NCBI RefSeq assembly: GCF_025699485.1
Contig: NZ_JANUXN010000010.1
Location: 62,001-126,000 of the forward strand
Length of the DNA stretch: 64,000 nucleotides
Reading direction: 5' to 3'
Source: Thauera carbonicopians
Lineage (GTDB): Bacteria; Pseudomonadota; Gammaproteobacteria; Burkholderiales; Rhodocyclaceae
The translations under genes and the position numbers were made by a program. Shown one piece after another: positions 8,589-19,678 of the stretch (positions are counted from its first letter, which is position 1; each line of letters starts with the position of its first letter). Under the pieces are notes generated by a model. The model searched no databases. It saw only the letters and a program-made list of their open reading frames with translations, and was not told where the DNA came from.

Positions 8589-9210
8589 TCGACAGCCCTG
8601 CCCGGCTGCGCGTGTCGATCGTGGTGACGGCATCCGGCACGCGCTGGATGTGGTCGAGGAATTCGCGGATGCCGCGCTGGTTCATCGACACGTTGTGCGC
8701 GGTGAAGCAGCCGCCGGGGACGATCTTCGGCCACAGTGCATCGAAGTAGTTGATGTACCAGTCCTTGTCCGCATCGGAGAACACGAAGTCGATCGGCCCC
8801 TCCAGTTGCGGCACGAGTTCGTGGGCATCGGCCAGCCGTGCGTCGATGACACCATCCAGCCCCGCTGCCGCGAAGTTTTCCACGGCGATGCCGTGGCGCC
8901 GCGGGTCGATCTCGATGGTGGTCAGGCGGCCGCCGGTCCTGCTCAAGGCCCAGCCGATCCAGATTGAGGAGTGGCCGGTCGAGGTGCCGATCTCGACGGC
9001 ATTGCGAAAGCCATTGGCAACGATCAGTTCGTGCAGCGTCCGCCCGTCGATCTCGGGCACGTTCAGATCCCGCCAACTGCCTTCACGCTCGTCGAGGAAG
9101 GTCTGCACACGCCGGTCGCGTTCGACGTCGGCGGCAGCTTGCGCCGATGCACCTGCCGGCGCGATCAGAGCGGCGAGGAGAACAGCGGCAATGTGAGCGA
9201 TGCGGGCCAT
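8566..9210 (-). CDS. exported class I SAM-dependent O-methyltransferase
   Basis: A 214-aa protein starting MARIAHIAAVLLAALIAPAG, a classical signal peptide with an ASAQA cleavage site. The mature part is a Rossmann methyltransferase of the catechol/caffeoyl-CoA O-methyltransferase group: AVEIGTSTGHSSIWIG is the SAM-binding motif I, LTTIEIDPRRHG motif II, and FVFSDADKDWYINYFDALWP carries the metal/substrate acid. The ATG at 9210 follows an AGGAG site; an upstream extension to 9282 would hide the signal peptide. SAM is cytoplasmic, so an exported methyltransferase is biochemically odd, although signal-bearing members of this family do get annotated. No partner gene is adjacent, and the substrate is unknown. 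Confidence 0.8.
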   Translation of the reverse strand: MARIAHIAAVLLAALIAPAGASAQAAADVERDRRVQTFLDEREGSWRDLNVPEIDGRTLHELIVANGFRNAVEIGTSTGHSSIWIGWALSRTGGRLTTIEIDPRRHGIAVENFAAAGLDGVIDARLADAHELVPQLEGPIDFVFSDADKDWYINYFDALWPKIVPGGCFTAHNVSMNQRGIREFLDHIQRVPDAVTTIDTRSRAGLSITCKRKP

Positions 9211-9389
9211 GAGCAGCTCCTGGCGGCGATAGCGATGCGCGTTGGAGCTGTCCGCCGCTCCTGCGTTCCCGCCGATGTTCATCCGACAAGCTTCGTGGCC
9301 CGCGGTCTTGCCGCGTCTGCCCGTCCATCAGCTGCCGAGATGGAGATAACCGCCACTCATGCGCGGCATCCGTCCGCAGGCGCACATGT

Positions 9390-11444
9390 TCAAGGCAGGC
9401 GCTTGTCGCAACGCAGCAGATCCTCGAATTCTGCTGCCGAAACCGGCCTGCTGAAGTAGTAGCCCTGGATCTCGTCGCAGCGGTTGCGGCACAGGAAGTC
9501 ACGGTGCGCTTCGGTTTCCACGCCCTCGGCGATGACCTTGAAGCCGAGGTTGTGGGCCAGCGAGATGACGGCCAGCACGATGGTCGCGTCTTCCGGGTCG
9601 GTCAGCATGTCGCGCACAAAGGACTGGTCGATCTTCAGCGTATCGGCCGGGAAGCGTTTCAGATAGCCGAGATTGGAGTAGCCGGTGCCGAAATCGTCGA
9701 TCGATATCTTGACGCCGATGTCGCGCAGCCGGCCGAAGGCCGCGATCACCTTCTCGACGTCCTGGGCGATCAGGCTTTCGGTCAACTCCAGTTCCAGCAG
9801 CTCCGGCGGCAGGCCGGTGCTGCGCAGCGTGCCCATCACCCAGTCAATCACGTCCTGCTGCAGAAACTGGCGTGCCGAGATGTTCACCGCCACGGTGACG
9901 CGGGGCAGCCCGGCGTCGCGCCACGCCTTGGCCTGGGCACACGCCGTGCGCAGCACCCAGTCGCCGATCGGCACGATCAGGCCGGAGTCCTCGGCAATCG
10001 GGATGAACTGGGCCGGCGGCACCATGCCCAGTTCGGGATGGTGCCAGCGCAGCAGCGCTTCGCAGCCGGTGATGCGGCCGGCGTGCAGATCCACCTTGGG
10101 CTGGTAGGCGAGCTGGAACTGGCCCAGGGCCAGGGCGTCGTGCAGCCTGGTTTCCAGGCTGACCCGGTGTTGCGTCTCCTTGCTCATTTCGCGCGTGAAG
10201 AACTGGCAGGTGTTGCGGCCCAGGCTCTTGGCGCGGTACATCGCCACGTCGGCGTTGCCGATCAGCGCATCGGCCGATTCGCCGTCCTGCGGAAACACCG
10301 CGGCGCCGATGCTGCCGGTCAGGTGGACTTCACGGCCCTGCACGATGAGCGGGGCTTTCAGGGCCTGGACGATCTTCCCCGCGACCTCATGGGCATCCTC
10401 GGTCTGGCGCAGGTCGGTCAGCAGGATCAGGAATTCGTCGCCGCCCTGCCGGGCCACTGTATCGCCCTCGCGCACCAGCGAAGCCAGCCGCCTGGCAGCG
10501 GCCTTCAGCACCGCGTCGCCGAACGGATGGCCGTAGCAGTCGTTGATGACCTTGAAACGGTCCAGATCGAGGAACAGCAATGCGAGCAGGCGGCCGCTGC
10601 GGCGCACGTGCGCGATGACCTGCTGGATGCGGTCCTGGACCAGGTTGCGGTTGGGCAGGCCGGTCAGGCCGTCGTGGGTGGCAAGGTAGTGGATGCGCTG
10701 CTCGGCCTGCTTGCGTTCGGTGACGTCGCGGCCGACGCAGACGACCACGCCGTGGTCCCGGGACAGCACGGCCGACCAGGTCAGGAACACGACCCAGCCG
10801 GACTTGTGCACGAAGCTGCATTCGAAGTCACGCATGCGCTGCCCCTGCAGCACGGCCTGGAACTCGTGCTGGAAGGGCAGCAGCCCATCGGGATGGATCA
10901 GCCTCTCGATGCAGGTGCCCATCAGCTCGGCAGGCTCGTAATCCAGCATGGCCTGCGCCGCCGCGCTGACTTCGAGGAAACACCCCTGCGTATCCAGCGT
11001 ACAGATGAGATCCAGCGAGTTCTCGAGGATCAGCGTCTTCATGTGCTCGAGCCGGTTCTGCTGGCGCCGGTTCTCGGCCGCATCGAGCGCACGCGCCACC
11101 GCGGGAACGAGCCGGGTCAGATTGTCCTTGAGCACATAGTCGTCGGCACCGAGCTTCAGCGTCTCCACCGCGACGTCTTCGCCGACGGTGCCGGAGATCA
11201 CGATCACCGGCAGGCCGATCTCGCTGTTCCGGATCACACCGAGCGCACCGCGGGCGTCGAAGGACGGCAGCATGTAGTCGGACAGCACGATGTCCCACGG
11301 TCCGCTGCGCAGCGCGTGGCGCAGATCGTCCTCGGTCTCGACGCGCTGCGCACGCACGTCGTAGCCGGCACTTCGCAAAGCCTCCTGGACGAGGATCGAG
11401 TCGTCCTCGTTGTCCTCGACCATGAGGGCGCGCAGCAGCGTCAT
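9390..11444 (-). CDS. REC-PAS-GGDEF-EAL c-di-GMP regulator
   Basis: A 684-aa cytoplasmic protein. Domains in order: REC (about 1-120, phospho-acceptor Asp in LSDYMLPS), a coiled linker, PAS (about 145-255), GGDEF (about 265-425, intact RQGGDEFLILL) and EAL (about 440-684, GCEALLRW, LTESL, DDFGTGYSNLGYL). Both the cyclase and the phosphodiesterase signatures are complete, so it could make or break c-di-GMP, with phosphorylation of the REC domain as the likely switch. The ATG at 11444 overlaps the stop of the preceding response-regulator gene as ATGA. A longer frame running to 11903 is only the response regulator read in another phase. It is the last gene of the kinase-regulator operon. Confidence 0.93.
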   Translation of the reverse strand: MTLLRALMVEDNEDDSILVQEALRSAGYDVRAQRVETEDDLRHALRSGPWDIVLSDYMLPSFDARGALGVIRNSEIGLPVIVISGTVGEDVAVETLKLGADDYVLKDNLTRLVPAVARALDAAENRRQQNRLEHMKTLILENSLDLICTLDTQGCFLEVSAAAQAMLDYEPAELMGTCIERLIHPDGLLPFQHEFQAVLQGQRMRDFECSFVHKSGWVVFLTWSAVLSRDHGVVVCVGRDVTERKQAEQRIHYLATHDGLTGLPNRNLVQDRIQQVIAHVRRSGRLLALLFLDLDRFKVINDCYGHPFGDAVLKAAARRLASLVREGDTVARQGGDEFLILLTDLRQTEDAHEVAGKIVQALKAPLIVQGREVHLTGSIGAAVFPQDGESADALIGNADVAMYRAKSLGRNTCQFFTREMSKETQHRVSLETRLHDALALGQFQLAYQPKVDLHAGRITGCEALLRWHHPELGMVPPAQFIPIAEDSGLIVPIGDWVLRTACAQAKAWRDAGLPRVTVAVNISARQFLQQDVIDWVMGTLRSTGLPPELLELELTESLIAQDVEKVIAAFGRLRDIGVKISIDDFGTGYSNLGYLKRFPADTLKIDQSFVRDMLTDPEDATIVLAVISLAHNLGFKVIAEGVETEAHRDFLCRNRCDEIQGYYFSRPVSAAEFEDLLRCDKRLP

Positions 11445-11881
11445 GGTGCTGATTTTCCGGCCGGCAGCTCGTTGAGCAGCAGCCAGTACAGGCCGAGCTG
11501 GCGCACCGCTTCGATGAACTGGGCGAAGTCCACCGGCTTGCGCACGTAGCTGTTGGCGCCCAGGCTGTAGCTGGAGATCAGATCCTGCTCCTCGCGCGAG
11601 GAAGTCAGGATCACGACCGGCAGGAGCTTGGTGCGCTCGTCGGCGCGGATGCAGCGCAGCACCTCCAGCCCGTCGATCTTGGGCAGCTTGAGGTCGAGCA
11701 GGATGATGGAGGGCGAGACGCTGCCGCCCTCGCGGTCGGGCCCCAGCAGCAGATCCAGCGCCTCGGCACCGTCGCGCGCCACGGTGATGGAATTGGAGAT
11801 GCGGTTCTCCTCGAAGGCGAGGATGGTCAGCTCTTCGTCGTCCGGGTTGTCCTCGACGAGCAGGATGGTCTTGTCGGTCAT
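11441..11881 (-). CDS. single-domain response regulator (Rcp1/CheY-like)
   Basis: A 146-aa protein that is a lone receiver domain: acidic pair VEDNPDD near residue 10, phospho-acceptor Asp in IILLDLKLPKIDG (about 63), conserved Thr/Ser in VILTSSREEQD and Lys in YVRKPVDF. There is no output domain. Such Rcp1-type regulators are usually partners of phytochrome-like or membrane kinases and pass phosphate on or act as a sink. It lies 18 bp downstream of the histidine kinase and overlaps the c-di-GMP gene by 4 bp, so the three very likely form one phosphorelay. Confidence 0.93.
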   Translation of the reverse strand: MTDKTILLVEDNPDDEELTILAFEENRISNSITVARDGAEALDLLLGPDREGGSVSPSIILLDLKLPKIDGLEVLRCIRADERTKLLPVVILTSSREEQDLISSYSLGANSYVRKPVDFAQFIEAVRQLGLYWLLLNELPAGKSAP

Positions 11882-11899
11882 GGGTCGATGCCCTCGATC

Positions 11900-14272
11900 T
11901 CATAGTGAAAAGCGGAAAGTCGCACCCTTGCCGAGTTCGGCTTCGGCCCGGATGCGCCCGCCATGGCGGTTGACGATACGCTGGACCGTGGCCAGGCCGA
12001 CACCGGTGCCGGGAAACTCCGTCATGCGGTGCAGGCGCTGGAACGGCCCGAACAGCTTGTCCGCATAGCGCATGTCGAAGCCGGCGCCATTGTCGCGGAC
12101 GGTGAAGAGCGGCGCGCCGTCTTCACTGTCGGCGGTGAAGGCGATGCGGGCAACGGGCGTCTTCGAGGTGAACTTCCAGGCGTTGTCGAGCAGGTTCTCC
12201 AGCAGGATTCGCAGCAGGCGCGGATCGCCCTCGGCCGCCAGGCCGTCCTCGACGAACAGCTCCGCCTCGCGCTCCGGAGCGGCGTTCTGCAGGTTGGCGA
12301 GCACCTCGTTGGCGATGGCACTGAGATCGACCATTTCGCGCTGCATCTGGTCACGCGAGACGCGGGAGAGCTTGAGCAGGTCGTCGATCAGCTCGCCCAT
12401 GCGGTTCGTCGCGGCCAGCACGCGGCCGAGGTAGCCCTGCGCCTTGTCGTCGAGTGCACCGGCGTAGTTCTTCGCCAGGACCTCGGTGAAGCCGGCGATG
12501 CCGCGCAAGGGCGCGCGCAGGTCGTGCGAAACGGAATAGCAGAACGTCTCCAGCTCGTGGTTCAAGGCCTGCAGCTCCCAGGTGCGCTGGGCCACGCGCT
12601 GCTCGAGCTCGGCGGTGAAGGCGAGTAACTGGATCTGGGCCTGCTGCAGCGTCTTCTCGGCCTGCTTGCGCATCTCCACTTCGGTGGACAGCGCGTCGAA
12701 ATTCCGCTTCAGCCGCTCGGCCATGTCATTGAAGGAGCGGGCCAGCATGTCCATTTCTTCCAGCGGACTGCCGGGCAGTTGCTGGGCCAGGTCGCCGGCG
12801 GCCAGTGCCTGCGTAGCGCGCGAGATGCGGCGGATCGGCGCGGTAACCTTCGACGCCAGCACCGCGGCGACCGCGAGCGACAGCAACAGGGCCAGCGCGA
12901 AGATCACGGCCGAGCGGCTGTTGCCGGTCTGGATGCCGCTCAGGTAATACGACTCGGGCATGGCCGTGACCATGATCCAGTCATTGTGGCCGCCGCTGCG
13001 GTCCTGATAGGCCGTGGCGCGGGCAAACCAGGTTTCACGCGACAGAGGCTTCGGGTCGATCCGGACGAAACGGAATTGGTGGTCCGGCGGGAGCTGTTGC
13101 AGCCCCCCGGACGAATCCTCCACGAGATGGCCGATCGCCGTAGCCACCACCGCATCCACACCAGGCGCCGACGATGCGACGAGCCTGCCGTCGCGGTCCA
13201 CGATGAAGGCGCGGCCGTGCGCAGCGACCGGCAATTCTCGGAGCAGATCGGCGATGGCACTGGTATCGCCCACCGCACCCGGCCGCGACAACTGCTCGTC
13301 CAAGCGCAGATTGATGTTCCCGGTGATTTCCTGGTGCAGCCACTCCGCCAGCCGGTTCGCGTCCTGCGCGGCGCTGCGCAGCGTGACGTAGGCGGTCGCG
13401 CCGACCATCAGCAGCACCAGCACGATGAAGGGCGCAAGAATCACCATGCGCAGCGGAACACCGGATTCCCCCACGCCGGGCGCTGCGTCCTGCTGCTCGC
13501 GGCCGGACTCCCAGATCCACTGCTGCTGGCGCAGCGGACGTTGCTTCACGTGGCCAGCGATGTCGGCCCAGAAAAAACCCAGCCGACGCGCCAGCGGCAG
13601 CGCAGCCAGCATGACCAGCGGTGCAAGCAGCCAGGTGACGCCGGTCGTGAAGATCAGTGCCGGCGTGACGGTACGGTAGGAAATTTCGGGCGTGAATTGC
13701 GCCGCACTGAGATGGCCCCACAGCACCGGCTCGATGGCCAGGAACAGCAGCACGAAGCCCAGGTAGGCGCCCCAGGTCCGGACACGCCGGAAATCCGGGT
13801 TCCTGCCGATGAAGTGGTAGGCGACCCAGAAGCACGCTGCATTGATGAAATACCCGGGCAGCCAGTCGATCAGGAAACTGGGCGGCACACCTTCGATCAG
13901 GTCGGACAGGCCGTAGGCGAACGGCACCGTGATCAATGCCGGGTAGCCGAACAGCACGATGCACACGAACACGACCAGGTCCTTCAGCGACTCGAACGTC
14001 TGCGCCCCCGGCACCAGCACGAAGAAGGAGCCGAGCCAGCCAGTCAGGATGATCAGCACGAAGGTCAGCGGAATGCTCGAGAACGCCTTCGTGTTCCATG
14101 CCTGGCGTTCCCGGCCCAACCCCCAGCGCCCGCCGGGCCGCAGCGTGAACCTGCCGAAGGCCAGCAGCATCAGCCCGAAGCCCAGCCAATAGCCGAGCCG
14201 GCCCCAGACTTCGAGCAGCGGCAGCGGAATGGCCGCGAAGCTTTCCTCGATCGCACGGACGATGGTGTTCAT
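11900..14272 (-). CDS. membrane-bound hybrid-free sensor histidine kinase
   Basis: A 790-aa kinase. The first 300 residues hold about six hydrophobic segments (for example LGYWLGFGLMLLAF, FVLIILTGWLGSFFVLV). A further helix (FIVLVLLMVGATAYVTL) is followed by a periplasmic/Cache-like sensor region of about 180 residues, another helix (VIFALALLLSLAVAAVLA), HAMP, a coiled coil, HisKA with H-box CYSVSHDLRAPLRGIAGF, and HATPase with LLENLLDNAWKFT, DNGAGFD and GTGVGLATVQRIV. I start at the ATG at 14272; an in-frame extension to 14488 has no recognisable content. There is no receiver domain, so the separate regulator 18 bp downstream is the probable target. The ligand is unknown. Confidence 0.9.
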   Translation of the reverse strand: MNTIVRAIEESFAAIPLPLLEVWGRLGYWLGFGLMLLAFGRFTLRPGGRWGLGRERQAWNTKAFSSIPLTFVLIILTGWLGSFFVLVPGAQTFESLKDLVVFVCIVLFGYPALITVPFAYGLSDLIEGVPPSFLIDWLPGYFINAACFWVAYHFIGRNPDFRRVRTWGAYLGFVLLFLAIEPVLWGHLSAAQFTPEISYRTVTPALIFTTGVTWLLAPLVMLAALPLARRLGFFWADIAGHVKQRPLRQQQWIWESGREQQDAAPGVGESGVPLRMVILAPFIVLVLLMVGATAYVTLRSAAQDANRLAEWLHQEITGNINLRLDEQLSRPGAVGDTSAIADLLRELPVAAHGRAFIVDRDGRLVASSAPGVDAVVATAIGHLVEDSSGGLQQLPPDHQFRFVRIDPKPLSRETWFARATAYQDRSGGHNDWIMVTAMPESYYLSGIQTGNSRSAVIFALALLLSLAVAAVLASKVTAPIRRISRATQALAAGDLAQQLPGSPLEEMDMLARSFNDMAERLKRNFDALSTEVEMRKQAEKTLQQAQIQLLAFTAELEQRVAQRTWELQALNHELETFCYSVSHDLRAPLRGIAGFTEVLAKNYAGALDDKAQGYLGRVLAATNRMGELIDDLLKLSRVSRDQMQREMVDLSAIANEVLANLQNAAPEREAELFVEDGLAAEGDPRLLRILLENLLDNAWKFTSKTPVARIAFTADSEDGAPLFTVRDNGAGFDMRYADKLFGPFQRLHRMTEFPGTGVGLATVQRIVNRHGGRIRAEAELGKGATFRFSL

Positions 14273-14594
14273 GCTCTCGCCCGAGGCCCGGTGCGGGCGA
14301 CAGCCTGCCGGGGAACGACCATCGACAGGGGCGACGGCTGCGGACGGAGATGGCCGGAAACGGCCGCTTCCGCTTGCCCTGTGGAAAATGAAGTCTCGAA
14401 CTCCATGGACTGCTCGACCGTCGACAGCGATGGAGAAAGCATAAACTTCTTTTCTGAATATGAGAAAAGTGTAAGCAAGAAATATCACGCGAGACGGCAG
14501 CCCATCGTCATCCCGCTCGCCCTGCCGGTTCCTTGGGAAGCAGGGCTACCGAAAGCTCCTCCAGCAGCAGACCATCCCCAACGTGCCGCAAGAA
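14273..14594. other. intergenic region upstream of the kinase operon
   Basis: This is 322 bp without a credible gene. The strip 14436-14490 is much more AT-rich than its surroundings and probably carries the promoter of the minus-strand kinase operon; on that strand a TTTCTC...TATGCT pair with 18-bp spacing is the only sigma70-like arrangement I can point to, and it is weak. The rest shows no clear repeat, terminator or RNA. Confidence 0.3.
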
Positions 14595-16085
<1,491 letters not shown>

Positions 16086-16242
16086 GGGACGACAGGCTCC
16101 GATAATCCTGTGGAATTGGCTGGCTGGATGGTAATTTGCATTTACCCGGTTTACAGCTACTTCCCATTCTTCCATACAGGTTTCCGAAACGATTCCGGGT
16201 CGATTCAAACGGGTAGCCCCTCTCATGAGCTGTCGGGCGAGG

Positions 16243-16266
16243 AAACCCGCCCTTTCAGGCGGGCCC
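16243..16266 (-). terminator. rho-independent terminator after the siderophore receptor gene
   Basis: On the minus strand CCCGCC-TGAAAG-GGCGGG forms a 6-bp GC stem with a 6-base loop followed by TTTCC, 10 bp past the receptor stop codon. The T-run is short, so strength is uncertain. Confidence 0.55.
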
Positions 16267-16275
16267 CGACTGCCA

Positions 16276-18552
16276 TCAGAAGTCCATCGTGGCCGAGAGC
16301 AGGAAGGTACGGGGAGCGCCCAGGCCCAGGCTTGTGAAGTGCGGCTTCGCCCAATATGCCTTGTCGGTCACGTTGGTAACGGCGGCTCGCAAGGTCAGCG
16401 GGCGGCCTGAAACCTTCGTGGCGTAACGTGCGCCTACGTCGAACACGGTGCGGCCAGGTATCGACAGCGAGTTGTCCGCGCTGAGGTATTGCTTGGATGC
16501 CGCAGTCGCGTTGGCCGTCAGCGTCAAGCCCTGCATCGCAGGCGCATCCCACTCCGCTCCCAACTTGGCCTGCCACTTCGGCAAACCGGTGGCTTGCTTG
16601 CCTTCATTGGCGGCAACAGCGGCCTTCGTCACCTCGGCATCCGAGTAGGCGATGCCGCCCATCAGGCGCACGCCGTTCACGGGCGAACCGAAGAAGCCCC
16701 ATTCCACGCCCCGGTTGCGCTGCTCACCACCGAACGAGAAGACGTTGGTGATCGGATCGGTGTAGCTGCTCGGACGCTTGATTTCGTACACGCTGAGCGT
16801 GTGGGCGAACTCACCCAGGTCAAACTTGACGCCGAGTTCTTTCTGCTTGGTCTTGTAGGGCGCGAAGACCTCGCCCGCATTGGCCGCGGTACTGGGGGCC
16901 ATCGCACCCTGACTCAAGCCCTCGATGTAGTTGCCATATACGGATATCTCGTTGCTTACCTTGACCAGAAATGCCACCGCTGGCGTCGTGGCGCTTTCCT
17001 TGTAGCGACTTCCCATGCGTGCGCCAGTCATGCCGTTGAAACTGTCGTTGACCACTTCCTGGCGGCGCACACCAAGCGTCAGTTGAACCCTGTCCTGTGC
17101 AAACGACAGGGTGTCCGCCACACCGATGCTGGTCAGGCGCGTATCTGTCCTGGTGATCGCCGGAATGTTGGCAGGACGCGACGCCGCTGGCCCCCATACC
17201 GGGTTGTAGATGTTGGTTACCCAGTCCTGCGGCAGGACGTTTCTGTAACCTCGAAGAACATACTCTTCGTCGTAGTACGTGGCGTTGACGGCGAACTGAT
17301 GGCCTACCGCCCCCGTGCGGGCCTTGCCCTGAAGGCCGACTTCGGCTGACTTGCGTTCCATCCTGTCGGACACGCCGCTGAAGTTGGTTCGAAAATCCCC
17401 GGCCTCATTGAACACCAGCGGCACGCCCATGATGGTGTCGATTTCGGACTTGCTGGTGCCTGCTGCCGCATAAACCATCAGTTGATCGGTCAGATCGAAT
17501 TCACCGCGCAGCATGACGCCTTTGTCCGTGTTGTCGTAGTAGGCCCAAGGCGGGTTCCACGAAATATCCGGCTTCGGTGGCTTGGGCACTGATACGCCAG
17601 GAGCAAGTGTCAGACCTCGGGTCAGGCCATACACACGATCCTTGGTCTGGTACAGGTCTGCGGACAGCCGTACACGCTCGCCCCGCCAATCCAGTCCAAG
17701 GGAAGCCAGCGTGACTTTCTTGTCCTGGTCTTTCACAGCGGTTTCGCCGTCACGATAAGCGCCGTTGAAACGGATGCCGAACTGCTTGTTCTCGCCAAAG
17801 CGACGGCCCAGATCCATATGCCCTCCGAAATGCGAGTCGGACATGTAGCTGGCCGTGAACCGCGTCAATGGGTCGTCAGCCGCGCGCTTGGAAACCAGGT
17901 TCACCGCGCCGCCCGCCGATCCCTTGGGCGGCATGCCGTTGAGCAAGGCGGACAGCCCTTTGAGCACTTCGACGCGCTCGAACATCTCGGGCGAATTCCG
18001 GTGGTAGCCGCCCATACCGGCCAGCCCGTTGACGGTCACATCGGCCACGGCGGATGCCAGCCCGCGGATCGAATAGGTTTCCAGACTCTCTCCAGGCACC
18101 CCACCCATGAACACCGCTGGATCGGTCTTGGAGATCACTTCCTGGATGTCCATGGCCTGTATATCCGCCATGTACTTGTTCGTGTAAGTGATGGTGGAAA
18201 ACGGCGTTTCCATGAAATCCTTTTCACCGAGGAGCCCCATACGACCGCCGGTGCTCACTTGGCCGCCAGAGTACGCGGGCATCGTCGCGTCACCTTTGAC
18301 AGTCACCGTCGGCAGTGTCGTCACGCCTTCGGTGCCAGGTGATGTCGCCTGTTTTTCGCTGGGATTGGCTGCGGCGTTGGAGGTCTGAGCCAATGCCGGG
18401 GGCGTCACGACGGCCAAGGCGCTGAATGCCAGCCCGGACAGCAGCGCATTGCGCACTGCTACAGCAGTCCGGTTTGAGGTGAAGTCGAAGTTTGGAGGCA
18501 GTGCCTGCCGTGCATAACGCACGGTGCGCTGAGTCGGATGCGGCTTGGTCAT
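16276..18552 (-). CDS. TonB-dependent siderophore receptor
   Basis: A 758-aa outer-membrane receptor. After a long N-terminus with signal-like segment [20 protein letters not shown] and ALAQ cleavage site comes a plug domain ([70 protein letters not shown]) typical of ferrichrome/ferric-siderophore receptors, then the 22-strand barrel ending in ...[13 protein letters not shown] with a terminal Phe. It would take up a ferric siderophore using TonB energy. There is no N-terminal signalling extension, so control is probably by Fur (a Fur-like box lies about 75 bp upstream) rather than by a sigma/anti-sigma pair. It shares orientation with, and lies 121 bp downstream of, the binding-protein gene. 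Confidence 0.93.
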   Translation of the reverse strand: MTKPHPTQRTVRYARQALPPNFDFTSNRTAVAVRNALLSGLAFSALAVVTPPALAQTSNAAANPSEKQATSPGTEGVTTLPTVTVKGDATMPAYSGGQVSTGGRMGLLGEKDFMETPFSTITYTNKYMADIQAMDIQEVISKTDPAVFMGGVPGESLETYSIRGLASAVADVTVNGLAGMGGYHRNSPEMFERVEVLKGLSALLNGMPPKGSAGGAVNLVSKRAADDPLTRFTASYMSDSHFGGHMDLGRRFGENKQFGIRFNGAYRDGETAVKDQDKKVTLASLGLDWRGERVRLSADLYQTKDRVYGLTRGLTLAPGVSVPKPPKPDISWNPPWAYYDNTDKGVMLRGEFDLTDQLMVYAAAGTSKSEIDTIMGVPLVFNEAGDFRTNFSGVSDRMERKSAEVGLQGKARTGAVGHQFAVNATYYDEEYVLRGYRNVLPQDWVTNIYNPVWGPAASRPANIPAITRTDTRLTSIGVADTLSFAQDRVQLTLGVRRQEVVNDSFNGMTGARMGSRYKESATTPAVAFLVKVSNEISVYGNYIEGLSQGAMAPSTAANAGEVFAPYKTKQKELGVKFDLGEFAHTLSVYEIKRPSSYTDPITNVFSFGGEQRNRGVEWGFFGSPVNGVRLMGGIAYSDAEVTKAAVAANEGKQATGLPKWQAKLGAEWDAPAMQGLTLTANATAASKQYLSADNSLSIPGRTVFDVGARYATKVSGRPLTLRAAVTNVTDKAYWAKPHFTSLGLGAPRTFLLSATMDF

Positions 18553-18625
18553 GTGATGTTCCTTTCAGTTGAAGTCAGGGCGGTTCTCACCGCGTTTTGC
18601 AGATGAGAAAGAAAGAGATGGGTCG

Positions 18626-18639
18626 AATGAGATTCGTTA
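18626..18639. promoter_or_regulatory. Fur-like box upstream of the siderophore receptor
   Basis: AATGAGATTCGTTA matches 11 of 14 bases of AATGATAATCATTA, the core of the Fur consensus, and lies in the 121-bp gap upstream of the receptor gene. Iron-dependent repression is expected for such a gene; the site itself is a by-eye match. Confidence 0.45.
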
Positions 18640-18673
18640 ATGGAATTGACTTGGCTGCACGCTGTTGGACGAA

Positions 18674-19678
18674 TCAGTCCCGGTAGCCCCTGATGACGTC
18701 GTCGATCACCAGCTTCACGGAGCTGGGACTGGCGGCGGTGATGTACCAGGCTTCGGCATCGGCAAAGATCACGCGGCCGTTCTTCCAGGCATTGGTCTGG
18801 CGCAGCAAGGGATTGCCCAGCGTCTCGGCATTCAGAGCCGGCCGGCGCTCCATCACCGCGGTGCGATCGACGATGTAGATCACATCGGGATTGGCCTGCT
18901 GGATGAACTCGCTGGATACCGGCTGTCCGTGCAAACCTGTCTCGACCGTCGGACTGGCCGGCTTCACGCCCAGCGCGTTGAAGACGAAGCCGTAGCGCGA
19001 CTGCACGCCGAAGGGGCTGAAAGCGCCGTTGTTGTGCAGCACGACCAGCGCCTTGTCGGGACGATCCTGGGTGATGCGCCGGGCCTCTTCGACCTTCGCG
19101 TCCAGCTCGGTGACTTTCTGGCGGGCGAGGTCTTCCTTGCCGAAGATCCGCCCCAAGGTCAGCAGGTGCTCCTTGATGACCTCGATGTGCTTGACCTGGC
19201 TGTCCCGGTAGTCCACGTCGAAGTGGATGGTTGGGGCAATCTCGCTCAATTCCTGGTAGTGCTTCGCCTGGAGCGAAGTGATCAGGATCAGGTCGGGCCT
19301 GGCCGCATGCACCCGCTCCACATTCGGCTGGACGATCGCGCCGGTGTCCTGAACTTCAGGGGCGTCCTTGTACTTGTCGAGGAAATGCGGAATGAAGTCC
19401 TTGGGCATACCCATAACCGGCACGCCCAACTGGTCGAGAAAATCGGCCTCGTTCATGTCGAGCGCCACCACACGCTGCGGCATCTTCTCGATCACGGTCG
19501 TTCCCAGCTTGTGCTGAACCGTGACGGGCTCGTAGGCTTGCCGCGCATTGGTGCTGGCGGCAGGCTGCGTCGATGCCTGCGACGATTCAGCCGGTTTGTC
19601 GCTGCATCCCTGTACGGCGAACGTAGCCGCGATCAGCAGGGTCAGCGCCCAATGCCGATGTCTGTGCTTGAGGGTCAT
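18674..19678 (-). CDS. iron-siderophore ABC transporter substrate-binding lipoprotein
   Basis: A 334-aa protein with a lipoprotein signal: MTLKHRHRHWALTLLIAATF then VQGC (lipobox). The mature part is a class III (FepB/FatB-like) binding protein: PQRVVALDMNEADFLDQLGV at the first lobe and RPDLILITSLQAKHYQELSEIAP in the hinge region are hallmark stretches, closest in feel to FatB/YclQ/CeuE proteins for catecholate or mixed siderophores. It captures the ferric siderophore in the periplasm and delivers it to the FecCD-type permease encoded upstream. The ATG at 19678 overlaps the ATPase stop as ATGA; a longer frame extends into the ATPase gene and is a shadow. Confidence 0.93.
   Translation of the reverse strand: MTLKHRHRHWALTLLIAATFAVQGCSDKPAESSQASTQPAASTNARQAYEPVTVQHKLGTTVIEKMPQRVVALDMNEADFLDQLGVPVMGMPKDFIPHFLDKYKDAPEVQDTGAIVQPNVERVHAARPDLILITSLQAKHYQELSEIAPTIHFDVDYRDSQVKHIEVIKEHLLTLGRIFGKEDLARQKVTELDAKVEEARRITQDRPDKALVVLHNNGAFSPFGVQSRYGFVFNALGVKPASPTVETGLHGQPVSSEFIQQANPDVIYIVDRTAVMERRPALNAETLGNPLLRQTNAWKNGRVIFADAEAWYITAASPSSVKLVIDDVIRGYRD

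Noticed and set aside
9504-11549. Plus-strand open frame of about 680 codons opposite the REC-PAS-GGDEF-EAL gene
   Set aside because: Mirror frame of a high-GC gene; the opposite strand has all GGDEF, EAL and REC signatures.
11445-11903. N-terminal extension of the c-di-GMP gene
   Set aside because: This stretch is the response-regulator gene read in another phase; the ATG at 11444 with an ATGA overlap is the natural start.
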